From Candidatus Binataceae bacterium (lineage in GTDB: Bacteria > Desulfobacterota > Binatia > Binatales > Binataceae): DNA of 64,000 bases. Shown piece by piece: positions 36,128-44,320 of this stretch (positions are counted from its first letter, which is position 1; every line of letters begins with the position of its first letter). The notes beneath the pieces were generated by a model. It searched no databases and was not told the origin of the DNA. It worked only from the letters and a program-made list of their open reading frames with translations. The stretch covers positions 1 to 64,000 of the forward strand of contig DASXMJ010000191.1 of assembly GCA_036495685.1 (NCBI GenBank). The letters are read 5' to 3'. The translations under genes were made by a program, and so were the position numbers.

Positions 36128-37220
36128 CTACCCGATGCGGGACAGGAGCTCGCGCGCTCGCTCGATGGCAGTCTCCTGATGGGGCTGCAATTCCTGGTGG
36201 GCGCGACTTTGCACCCATTCCAGATACGGATCGCAGACTTCAGTGCGTAGTCCCGCGAGCTCTTCAACAATGGCCAGTCCACAAAACGGTACGTACGTCC
36301 TCTGCGTATCCGCCTTCGTGTGCAAGCACCAAGCGGCCTGCGCAGAGATCTGAGGCGGCCTGCACCATCATGTTCGTCATTCGTCGATAACATTCGCTGT
36401 GCAGCATCATGCGGCCCAGCGGATCGTACGCGTTCGCATCGAGACCGCTGGCCACCACGATCAATTCGGGCTTGAAGTTGTACAGGGCCGGCACGACTAC
36501 ACGCTCAAAGGCCGCAAGGTAAGAACCCACCCCAGATCCCGGTGGCATCGGGATGTTCAGATTTAGTCCCGCACCCGGACCCAAACCGTTGTCGGAGATA
36601 GAGCCGCTTCCCAGCGGGTACAGGTTGTCCTGATGAATCGAAATAGTGAGCACCTCGGGATTCTCGTAAAAGGCCAGTTGAGTGCCATTCCCATGATGAA
36701 CGTCCCAGTCCACCACGGCAATTCGATTGACGGCTAACCTGGCCCTGGCATACATCACCGCGACAGCAATGTTGGCGAATATGCAAAAGCCGCGGCCGCG
36801 ATTCGGTTCGGCATGGTGACCAGGTGGGCGCACCAGCGCATACGCGTTGTCGGCCGCTCCTTTCACAACTTCTTCAACGGCCGTCATTACGCCACCAACG
36901 GATAGCATCGCAATTTCAAAGGCGCCCGCACCGAACGGAGTCAGCTCGCCCGCATCGCCGCCGCGCTGCGCCGAAAGCTGGCGAATCAATTCGATGTACT
37001 CGTGGGTGTGGAACCGTACGAGGTCGACTTCTGAGGCCGGTCTTGGCCTGATGGATTGCAGGTTATCGAGGAGCCTCGTGGCGGCCAGAAGATTGTAAAA
37101 CCGTCGCTTGGTTTCCGGGTTCTCGAAGCCCGCACTGGGTTGGGTCGGGAACGAGCCGCCGCCGGAATCGTGCCACATGTAGAGCTCATCGAACACGAAC
37201 CCTGTCTTTCTTTTCGGCAT
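36128..37220 (-). pseudogene. Histone deacetylase/acetylpolyamine amidohydrolase-family gene with a one-base frameshift near its 3' end
   Basis: ATG 37220 starts a class II HDAC-like protein with VRPPGHHAEPNRGRGFC, VVDWDVHHGNGTQLAFYENP (Zn and catalytic His-Asp residues), SIHQDNLYP and VASGLDANAYDPLGRMML. Within LVLAHEGGYAE the frame shifts and ends at 36264. The expected last part (TYVPFCGLAIVEELAGL, RTEVCDPYLEW, ELQPHQETAIERARE) continues in another frame to 36128. An extra G in GAGGACG at about 36299 explains it. All catalytic residues precede the shift, but the core strand GGYxxxYVPFCG is disrupted. Confidence 0.85.
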
Positions 37221-37336
37221 CACATTCCGGATTTGCGCCCAGCCGGGGCGATTAAACCAGCTCCGCTTCCCGCCTGAAAAATTCCTCGCAGAGAAAGCCT
37301 GTGCCGGTACGTTTTCACGTTGGGCAGCGGATCAGG

Positions 37337-38119
37337 CTATTTGTCCCTCGATCCATAAGATACAGCTAGCCCCGCTCGCGCGTCGGACTGGATGCCGTAT
37401 TGTGGAATCGGATAACGCAATCCGTTCGATGCAAGCCGCTTCATTCCTTCGATCGTCTTGGGCAGAAAATGGGGCGGAATCGCCATCAGCAGCTCTTCAT
37501 CCAACACACCACCATAGCGCCGCTCCGCGTAGCACGGGATCGAAAGACTCGGCTCTCCAGTTTTGAGCGCCCGACCCCATGAGTCCGCGCAAGCCGATTC
37601 TCCGACCACACCCCATTGAAATTTGCGATAGCCCGACCACTGAAGGCCATTGATGAAAATGATCATCTGGCCCGGCGTTGCGTAGATCAGACAAATATCG
37701 GGGGGATTGAGTCGTCCAGAAACCAGCGGCGATACCGCCATCGCGGTGTAGCGGCCGTGTGGCACGGTGTCCATCGCGTGCTGATGCGCCGATGAATCCT
37801 CGAGCGTGGAGTACCAGACTCCCGCCATCGCCTTGCCCGAGAGCCATTCCTCGTCTTGTGGATGTAACCCAATCACGGCCCCGCACTGCGCGCCAACCAG
37901 ATCTTTCATAGTGATACCAACCGTCCATCCTAGGCGCGCCGCCTGAGCGACGATCTGATCGGTGGTGTGAGTCGACTTGGGTCGCCGGATTTTTGGGATG
38001 GCTTCCATCTCCTCAGCCGCGCGGAACAACTTCATGCCGATAGGCGTGGTGCGCAGCCGCAACAGCTTGTTCAAATCGTCGACAATCGCATTCCAGTCGT
38101 AAGTGACTTGATCGGACAT
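37337..38119 (-). CDS. DUF169-family protein
   Basis: 260 residues from ATG 38119 (the frame is open to 38194, but that part is implausible). DUF169 pattern: LLRLRTTPIGMKLFRAAEEM, then VGITMKDLVGAQCGAVIGL with cysteine, MIIFINGLQWSGYRKFQWG and ESACADSWGRALKTGEPSLSIPCYAERRYG. DUF169 proteins are widespread, mostly in anaerobes and deltaproteobacteria, with undefined function; the conserved cysteines suggest a metal or cofactor. Cytoplasmic. Confidence 0.88.
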   Translation of the reverse strand: MSDQVTYDWNAIVDDLNKLLRLRTTPIGMKLFRAAEEMEAIPKIRRPKSTHTTDQIVAQAARLGWTVGITMKDLVGAQCGAVIGLHPQDEEWLSGKAMAGVWYSTLEDSSAHQHAMDTVPHGRYTAMAVSPLVSGRLNPPDICLIYATPGQMIIFINGLQWSGYRKFQWGVVGESACADSWGRALKTGEPSLSIPCYAERRYGGVLDEELLMAIPPHFLPKTIEGMKRLASNGLRYPIPQYGIQSDARAGLAVSYGSRDK

Positions 38120-38527
38120 CCGGCCATACCTCTCTGACAAAATACGGCAGAAACCTCCCAAAGCTCCATGGCCCCCTGACTTTCGCCCTCCCACTCAAAC
38201 CGCAGGGAGAACATGCCTTCTCGTTCACCTAGGAACCGAATCCGCCCAAACCGACGAGTGCTCTCCAACAGAGCGAGCGCATAGCATTATGGCCATACGG
38301 ATCCCCCACCTAGTGCCGCGCGAAGCCTGCGCGACGGCCCATGCGCGGCGTTTAACAGACTGCCTTCTAAATGGAAAATGTCGTAGCAGAGCACCCCAGC
38401 TCTTACCTTCTCGCGGCTCGCAGCCCAGCCAAAAATCCCGCTTGGCAACGCCGATTATTCCACTTCAATTGAAGCATCCTTGCGCGCATGATAGATGATG
38501 GCGGTTCTAAGCGGCCAGACTCGGCGG
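38120..38527. other. Intergenic stretch
   Basis: About 400 bp between the DUF169 gene and tRNA-Cys. No gene seen; it should contain both promoters. Confidence 0.35.
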
Positions 38528-38602
38528 GGCGGCGTACCCAAGTGGTAAGGGAGAGGTCTGCAAAACCTCGATGCATCGGTTCGAATCCGATCGCCGCCTC
38601 CA
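38528..38602 (+). tRNA. tRNA-Cys (anticodon GCA)
   Basis: Cloverleaf readable by eye: acceptor GGCGGCG (38528-38534) pairs with CGCCGCC (38592-38598). The anticodon stem GAGGT/ACCTC encloses CTGCAAA with anticodon GCA. The T-arm is ATCGG-TTCGAAT-CCGAT. Discriminator T and an encoded CCA (38600-38602) follow. The sequence has the features of bacterial tRNA-Cys. Confidence 0.96.
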
Positions 38603-38701
38603 ATTCCCCAACAAAGACAAGGGCTTTTCTAATCCTTCGAAATGGCGCTTCTGCTGGTCTTGTGTGAGTGTGCGACGCTTTTCCCAGTCGGGGAATGGGA
38701 C

Positions 38702-39055
38702 TTACTTTTGCTGTGAGCAGCGTCTTTCCAATATGCGGGTCTCGCGCGTCTTGGTCATTTTTAGATTCACGATAGTCAAGTCCCTGGTCGCCCACCTAAA
38801 AACTTCGCCCCCACGGTCCCCCGTAAAGGTTTGGTTGGATGATATGTTCGTACCCCTCCCCAGCACCATCTTGGGAATCACCCATGTGCCGTCTGCCGTT
38901 TTCTGAAACATGTCGCAGGGCGCATAGTTTATCGCGTCTGCCCAGTTGTTTGCCCTGTACTCGGTGGGCTGAGCGGAGGTTGTCGACCAAACAAACAAGG
39001 CAGCGACAACGACCAGCACGTAAGGGTATTTTCTAATATTTCGGTTTTCTTTCAT
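38702..39055 (-). CDS. Small secreted protein, unrecognised
   Basis: 117 residues from ATG 39055 with AGGGAA upstream. Signal peptide (YPYVLVVVAALFVWSTTSAQ) followed by a short domain: CDMFQKTADGTWVIPKMVLG, then NQTFTGDRGGEVFRWATRDL and a basic C-terminus. One cysteine in the mature part near the start and one near the end. It directly follows a CxxC mini-ORF (8 bp). No family recognised. Confidence 0.6.
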   Translation of the reverse strand: MKENRNIRKYPYVLVVVAALFVWSTTSAQPTEYRANNWADAINYAPCDMFQKTADGTWVIPKMVLGRGTNISSNQTFTGDRGGEVFRWATRDLTIVNLKMTKTRETRILERRCSQQK

Positions 39056-39063
39056 TTGGTTCC

Positions 39064-39213
39064 CTAGTCGACTCGCTTGAGGTTCTGCTCAGTAACCCGC
39101 GCCATCAGCCGCAAGACGCAGTCCCTAAAATGGTCACGCTTGAAGGGGTTGCCACCGCAGAAGCCGCACTTCTCAAACGCCGAGCGTCTCGGCGTCGGCG
39201 CTTTCCTCGGTCC
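39064..39213 (-). pseudogene. CxxC mini-protein, copy A (no start codon visible)
   Basis: The frame ending at TAG 39064-39066 encodes FEKCGFCGGNPFKRDHFRDC followed by a helical tail (VLRLMARVTEQNLKRVD). It is clearly related at DNA and protein level to copy B at 42363-42474. It is open upstream only to a TAG at about 39214, without ATG, GTG or TTG, so it may be a remnant or a gene whose start has been lost. The CxxC suggests metal binding. Confidence 0.45.
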
Positions 39214-39511
39214 CTAACAAGGGACGAAACGAGCCTGATAGTTGTCGCAGTGAACCTCCACATCGTGAACGGCGTTTTTCACCACGGGTACGACCGAAGA
39301 GGGCTCGGTGAACGCGCGCCCGCCAGGTGAGTAAAGGCCCGGCAGACGTCGGTCCGACTAAAATCCACTCAAAGTATCGCTGCACGGCCAGAGCTCCGAT
39401 TGTAGGTAGTGGCGGTGGCTCAGGGAAAACGCAAACAGGAGGATCCAGCTGACCTAAAGCCGGACGCGAAAGAAAGCTCGCTTTTGGACAATCTGTAAGA
39501 ATTTTAATACT

Positions 39512-40582
39512 TCACTCCGAGAAAGCAAAAATGCGTTTCCAGTCGTTCCGCATGCTAATAACCGCCCAGCCCCTCTTCTTTGCTTCCGCCATAAGCGTAT
39601 CGGGAAAAGAGCCAACTTTGGTATCCGGCAGACCGTCAGCGGGACCGTATGCGTACTCGCGCTCCGGATCGTCGTGCAAAACCAGCATCATGAGCCTTGC
39701 ACCACCGGCCCCTTGGGTCCATTCGAGCATCTGTTGATCACCGCCCGAATTTCCGAAAGCGGCGCAAGGCCGCTTGCCAATGAACAAGTTAATCCCAATG
39801 GCCTTGCCCGTGAAGTCGTCAACGAAAAACACCTTCGGTTCGCGCAACAGTATTGGCTTGCCCTCTCGATACGCATACTGGGTTAGGACACTGGATCCGA
39901 TTACCTGTTCCGGCGGAATCCCATATACGCGGTCACTGTATACGCGGACGAACTGCTGACCGCCCCTCGTTACGATATAGGTCTTGAACTCGTTGGCGCG
40001 CAGAAATTCCAGGACTTCGAGCATCGGTTGATACACGAGATCGGTGTAGCGCCGATGAAACCTGGGGTGTTTTGCCCTTGCCAGCCACTGCTTCACGATC
40101 TCCCCGAAGGCTTCAGTGCTCATCCCGGTGTGAGTGGCGGCGACAATTGTTTCCCAATCCGATTCGGAAAATCCAGCCAGGGCGGAAGGGTCGTTGGCGA
40201 GAACTGCCTTGAATGGTTCCTGTTGATTCCATTCCCGACGCCGGGGCGCTAGCTCGTGGACCCGGTCGAGCTCAAACACGGCCTTTGTATAGAGAGGATG
40301 TTCGACCCAAAGGGTGCCATCTTGATCGAACGTGGCAATGCGGTCTGCAGGATGGACGTACCTGGGGCTCGATTTGTCGGTTACCTCGCTGACGAAAGCC
40401 ATGATGGCTCGCTTCGCCAGGCCTTCGTTCCAGGAGGCAAGTGAAGGTGCTTGGGCGCGAGCGCGAACTGCCAGCAGCAATCCGCAAAGCAGCGCGATAA
40501 CGGCGAATGCACAGACTCGTCCTCTGAACCTTCGAAGAATGCTCATTTGGTCAGCTACTAGCGCATCGTGCAGCTCACGCAC
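39512..40582 (-). CDS. Secreted HAD-superfamily phosphatase-like protein
   Basis: 356 residues from GTG 40582, which has GGAGG at ideal spacing; ATG 40546 lacks a ribosome site. After a signal peptide (about residues 25-45, ending RARAQA) comes a HAD fold: motif I ATFDQDGTLWVEHP (DxD), motif II VTRGG, Lys region, and motif IV FFVDDFTGKAIGINL, with AFGNSGGDQQM. It probably removes phosphate from a periplasmic substrate; the identity is unknown. Single gene. Confidence 0.85.
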   Translation of the reverse strand: MRELHDALVADQMSILRRFRGRVCAFAVIALLCGLLLAVRARAQAPSLASWNEGLAKRAIMAFVSEVTDKSSPRYVHPADRIATFDQDGTLWVEHPLYTKAVFELDRVHELAPRRREWNQQEPFKAVLANDPSALAGFSESDWETIVAATHTGMSTEAFGEIVKQWLARAKHPRFHRRYTDLVYQPMLEVLEFLRANEFKTYIVTRGGQQFVRVYSDRVYGIPPEQVIGSSVLTQYAYREGKPILLREPKVFFVDDFTGKAIGINLFIGKRPCAAFGNSGGDQQMLEWTQGAGGARLMMLVLHDDPEREYAYGPADGLPDTKVGSFPDTLMAEAKKRGWAVISMRNDWKRIFAFSE

Positions 40583-40741
40583 AAAGGACCTCCGGCGGTC
40601 AACTCCGCGGTCCGCTGCTATTCCTAAGAGGCGACCAGCAGAAGCGTAGGGTCGTTTTGTTTGGGAATCCTCCCGCCTGTGGACGGCAGACTTCCATAGG
40701 CGCTTAACTAAGCGCTGATGCTTGTCAAAGGAGAAAACTCC

Positions 40742-41047
40742 ATGATCAAACGTTTTGTCCTGATCGCGTTAGCAGCCGCGCCCGTGTGTTTTCTCGACGC
40801 CGGGGTCCTTTGCGCGCAACCGTTCCCGATGATTGACAAACTTGCACAGAGAGTGGTGGAGAAGTACCAGAACTCTTCCTGTCAACAGTTGGCCGAGGAG
40901 AGAATGCAACCGAGGGCACCAAAGGGAGAGATGGAGCAACGGGCGATCACGGTGCTGCGCTCCGATCCACAGATGCGAACGGAATTCATCAATCGCGTGG
41001 CAGCCCCAGTTGCCAATAAGCTCTTCGAGTGCGGTCTGATTCCCTAG
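40742..41047 (+). CDS. Small secreted protein, unrecognised
   Basis: 101 residues from ATG 40742 (AAGGAG eight bases upstream). Signal peptide to about CAQPFPM; the mature part is helical, with SSCQQLAEERMQPRAPKGE and a closing NKLFECGLIP, thus two cysteines able to form a disulfide. The spacing of Cys and the helical layout recur in small periplasmic proteins of unknown function. Divergent from the HAD gene. Confidence 0.7.
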   Translation: MIKRFVLIALAAAPVCFLDAGVLCAQPFPMIDKLAQRVVEKYQNSSCQQLAEERMQPRAPKGEMEQRAITVLRSDPQMRTEFINRVAAPVANKLFECGLIP

Positions 41048-41574
41048 CGTCGGTGCCGCGGTACTTTCGAATTGGTCGCTTAGACGAATCCGAGAAGACG
41101 CGCTCCCTCGGGACGTCAGGGGCGACGGCGCGTAGGCGATCATCAAGGGTCCATTGACCTCCCATGTTTCCCCGAGAGAGGTGCTGGTGGGCAGCTGAGC
41201 GAGGCATTGTGGAAGTGCTCGTAGTCCGAATCAGCTGAGGGATCTTAGTAGCGCTGCCACCCAACGTCATTTTCCTTCGACATAGCCAGGGATAGCCGTC
41301 GCAGCGCCTGGCTCGGACTTTTTAGCGGACTCAGCGATTTGGACGCTGCGCTAATCCGAACATGCCAAGATGTCTAGTGCGTGAGCCTGAACCGTGCCAC
41401 GCGGGGCGTTGGTCGTACGCTCAAGAGAGTGACGGGTGCTGGAACCCGCCGGAGGGGGACGGTTGATTCGTTCCTCCGGTCAGTCCGTTCTCCTCCTCTC
41501 TTCTTTTCCCTCCGAGTTGCGGAACGATTCAGGCCTTCAGACTCCGTCGCCGTTGACCAGGAGAGCACGAAGGA
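41048..41574. other. Stretch without recognisable genes
   Basis: About 530 bp between a secreted-protein gene and a mini-ORF. Overlapping frames exist on both strands (about 41374-41820) but none looks coding. Confidence 0.35.
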
Positions 41575-41670
41575 ATGACATTTTTCTGGCTTGGTGTAGT
41601 TGCGGCGTTCGGGTTTTCATCGCTGCTGACGCTGCTGCTGTTCGTCATTACATATTGGTCGAAAAAATAG
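41575..41670 (+). CDS. 31-residue single-span membrane protein candidate
   Basis: ATG 41575 to TAG 41670 encodes MTFFWLGVVAAFGFSSLLTL, then LLFVITYWSKK: a perfect single membrane helix with a basic cytoplasmic end. AGGAG lies about 11 bases upstream and AAGGA abuts the start. This is typical of small bacterial membrane proteins, but translation is not shown. Confidence 0.4.
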   Translation: MTFFWLGVVAAFGFSSLLTLLLFVITYWSKK

Positions 41671-41881
41671 AGACACAGGACCCGGCTGCGGCTGCGCGAT
41701 TCCGCAGCCTGAATTCGGGGGCTCGGTGCCCGAGCGCGGATCCTGACGTCGAAATGTGGCCCTCCGCCAAAAACAGCGCTTGCTCAGGAAGGGCTTGTTT
41801 ACGCCGCGCTGTGACCTGACCGGCACTCTCGTGGGGATAATGCCAGCGTGCTTGAAAGCCGCGGGTATCGGCTCTGAAGGG

Positions 41882-42313
41882 CTACTTTTGTCCCAGCTCC
41901 AATAGAGGGAGCGCGCCAAGCTGCCGCATTACTCCCAGCGTATCCCAGTTTTCCCACTCCTCCTGAAGTTGGCCGTTCCCAACACGATAGATGTGAATGC
42001 CGGTGAAGCTGATCTGCTTGCCAGTCGCGGCAATCCCCATAAAGGCATTTTGGTGGGTGCCGCGTACAGTGTAGCGGTAGACCACCTTGTCGCCTTCAGC
42101 CACCATGTCCTCGATGGTGAAATGAAGGTCGGGAAAGCTGGCGTGGACAATCGCGACTAAGCGTTTGACGCCTGCGGGACCTTTTGCCTCGGGCATCGAC
42201 GAATCATGGTCGATGAAGGTCGGCGCGAAGAGCTCGTCTATCAAAGTCAGATTCCTGTTGTTCAAGACCTCTTCAACGTACCGCCGCACGAGAGCCTTGT
42301 TCTCTGCTGCCAT
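41882..42313 (-). CDS. SnoaL-like ester cyclase/polyketide cyclase-family protein
   Basis: 143 residues. NTF2-like fold of the SnoaL type: NKALVRRYVEEVLNNRNLTL, FIDHDSSMPEAKGPAG, SFPDLHFTIEDMVAEGDKVV and a closing EEWENWDTLGVMRQLGAL. Members bind or cyclise small molecules; most bacterial versions have unknown substrates. ATG 42313 with AGGAGG upstream. It lies 49 bp after the CxxC mini-ORF copy B on the same strand. Confidence 0.9.
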   Translation of the reverse strand: MAAENKALVRRYVEEVLNNRNLTLIDELFAPTFIDHDSSMPEAKGPAGVKRLVAIVHASFPDLHFTIEDMVAEGDKVVYRYTVRGTHQNAFMGIAATGKQISFTGIHIYRVGNGQLQEEWENWDTLGVMRQLGALPLLELGQK

Positions 42314-42362
42314 TGATACCTCCTGTGCTGCTCGACGTTCGCGGCTCGGGTAAAAGCGTGGC

Positions 42363-42474
42363 CTATTGGCCTTTGATGTTCCGCGCAGTTACCCGCGGAA
42401 TCAGGCGCAGCACCGAGTCCCGTGAAAATGTCCGGCTTGGTGGGGTCCCCCCCGCAGATCCCACACTTCTCCAC
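42363..42474 (-). pseudogene. CxxC mini-protein, copy B (frameshifted)
   Basis: GTG 42474 (AAAGGA upstream) encodes VEKCGICGGDPTKPDIF; at about 42425 one extra base shifts the frame. The remaining part homologous to copy A (RDSVLRLIPRVTARNIKGQ) lies in another frame and stops at TAG 42363-42365. Continuing in the original frame would run to 42262 with implausible sequence. Probably a decayed copy. Confidence 0.45.
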
Positions 42475-42806
42475 GTCCTTTGTCCGCGAGTCGCATTATC
42501 ATCACCATACCAGGCAGAAAGCGCGCGGAGCAGTTTCCACGCCGAACCTCCGGGGTGCGTTCTTTATTAGGTTGCCGTGCGAATGGCAGATCAGTTTGCG
42601 ATTCTATGCGTCTTCGTCTCACGGCTCTGGCTCGCGTTCGGCATCCGCACGAACACAGCAGATTGGTCAGTTGAGCAACCTCGGGAAAACCAGCAGCGCT
42701 GGGCTCCTCCATACCGCGGCTCGAAAGATGGGATGGCTACTTATGAGAACGGAGCGACGGACGGCGCTGTGCAGGACGCCGCGGGGAAAGTGCTTGACAC
42801 GCAGCG
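42475..42806. other. Intergenic stretch
   Basis: About 330 bp. No gene seen. Confidence 0.3.
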
Positions 42807-43340
42807 TCAATCGTCAAGTGACGAGCGCGCCTCAAGTGTGGCCTCGAGATTCTCGACAATCGCCTTGATCAGACCATTGATTGCAACGAACTCTGCCGCG
42901 TAATTGTAGCTATCCGCATCTGCCTTTCGATCAACGGCGTGCGTAACCCGCTTGCTGAACGCGTCGAAAACCGTGTTACCGTTTACTGGGTCTCTAAAAA
43001 AAGCTTTTTCTAGCAGCGTAATTAGCTTCTCGCGGCCAGCATCACGCTTCCATCTGATCGTCAACTGGCGAAGCAGAATGTCATCGTCGGCGCGCGACGG
43101 GACCGAGAGAAAGATGCAACAAAGATTTCGTGCGTGGATGATTGCGCTTTCGATAACGGCGTTCTTGAGGACCTGGTTCCCTTCGACGACTGGGCTTCGG
43201 TTCTTTAGAAGGGCGAGAGTCGAGAAGAACATGTCACGCTCGTAGCCGACGACCTTCCATTTCCGTTCGTTGCTTTTGTCATTCGCCGAGCCCGACGATT
43301 GTAATCTGTTATGCCGACGTGGCGTCCTAGCGTTGCCCAT
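42807..43340 (-). CDS. Hypothetical helical protein
   Basis: 177 residues from ATG 43340 (longer open frame to 43406). Basic N-terminus, then mostly helices: ERDMFFSTLALLKNRSPVV, NAVIESAIIHARNLCCIFLS, LEKAFFRDPVNGN, and a helical end. The ESAIIHARNL segment recalls HEPN-like helical-bundle proteins, but a defining catalytic motif is not seen. Isolated gene. Confidence 0.6.
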   Translation of the reverse strand: MGNARTPRRHNRLQSSGSANDKSNERKWKVVGYERDMFFSTLALLKNRSPVVEGNQVLKNAVIESAIIHARNLCCIFLSVPSRADDDILLRQLTIRWKRDAGREKLITLLEKAFFRDPVNGNTVFDAFSKRVTHAVDRKADADSYNYAAEFVAINGLIKAIVENLEATLEARSSLDD

Positions 43341-43840
43341 GGCGGTGGTCCCTTCGCTGCAGAGGTCGCGATTGCTACAGAGTACCGAAGTCCGAGCACT
43401 CGCCAAGCGCAGAAGGCGGAGTTAACTGGGCCGTTTTTGAATCCGAGCCTGGGCGTCCAGCGGCTACCGGGTAGGGCCTTTGACCGCTTTCGATTTTTTG
43501 GAGGCGCTCGCAGGAACCCTCCCGAATGAATCGGGCGCTGTTCCGGGCACAGGCTCGATGAAACAGTCTTCAATAGTCGTCTGTGCGTCAGATCCGGAAT
43601 CAACAGGCGCAGCGTCCTCTTGTCTTTGGTGGTGGACCCTGCTGGAGCCGTTCCGAGCTCCCTCGCCACGAGGGTTTTTCGCTTTGGTGCCCGTCTTGTC
43701 CTGGTCTGAAGCTCGTGTCGGGGACAGGCACTGGAATAGCTTTGGACGACTTGGGAAATCGGTGGAAATGGGGCGGTCGGCGTCATCGTGCCAGGAATCC
43801 TGGTGCCCTGGCGACAAAAGATTCTTTGGTGGCCGAAAAC
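43341..43840. other. Stretch without confident genes
   Basis: About 500 bp with open frames on both strands (for example minus 43464-43840), none with a start site and convincing composition. Treated as non-coding. Confidence 0.35.
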
Positions 43841-44320
43841 TCAGCGCGCGCTCGACTTCACCCTTAGGGTTGCCGGACAGCTTGGGTCGTCTTCGGGGCC
43901 GTAGCACAGGTTCTTGATGTCACCGGGAGCGCGCGATGAATCCTCGCCGTAGCTGCAGATCCACGCGCCGCCCTTCTCATAGAGCGCGACCGCGTAGTAC
44001 TGGCCGGAGGGCAGGGTCCCTGACTGTGGAGTTCTGGTCAGTTCGCGTGACTCCCGGATCGAGAATCCGTCGTGCGCAGCATTGATCTGAAACTGCATGA
44101 AGAATATTTGCCATACGCCGCGCTTGGCAGAAACCTCGTATTGCATCGGATGGTTGTCGGAGAAAACCGGCTTGTCGCGGCAGAGCCACGGACGCGGCTC
44201 GCCGGCCCATGACGATCGGGTCAAGACCAGGAAAGTTGACGTGATCAGCGCGAGCGATCCTGCCAATATCTTAAGTTTGGTCACCGGTTTTGGCTCCTGA
44301 TCCTCCGCGTAACCCTGCAT
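43841..44320 (-). CDS. Small secreted protein downstream of the acyl-CoA mutase
   Basis: 159 residues from ATG 44320, which overlaps the mutase stop (TGATG); GTG 44284 with GGAG upstream is an equal candidate and gives a cleaner signal peptide (KLKILAGSLALITSTFLVLT). The mature part has WLCRDKPVFSDNHPMQYEV, the YYAVALYEKGGAWICSYGE region and a C-terminal pair of cysteines. No function recognised. The coupling to the mutase seems accidental, as the protein is exported. Confidence 0.65.
   Translation of the reverse strand: MQGYAEDQEPKPVTKLKILAGSLALITSTFLVLTRSSWAGEPRPWLCRDKPVFSDNHPMQYEVSAKRGVWQIFFMQFQINAAHDGFSIRESRELTRTPQSGTLPSGQYYAVALYEKGGAWICSYGEDSSRAPGDIKNLCYGPEDDPSCPATLRVKSSAR

Noticed and set aside
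43464-43907. Minus-strand open frame of 147 codons
   Set aside because: Overlaps the end of the secreted-protein gene, lacks a start and ribosome site in the free part, and contains no recognisable pattern.
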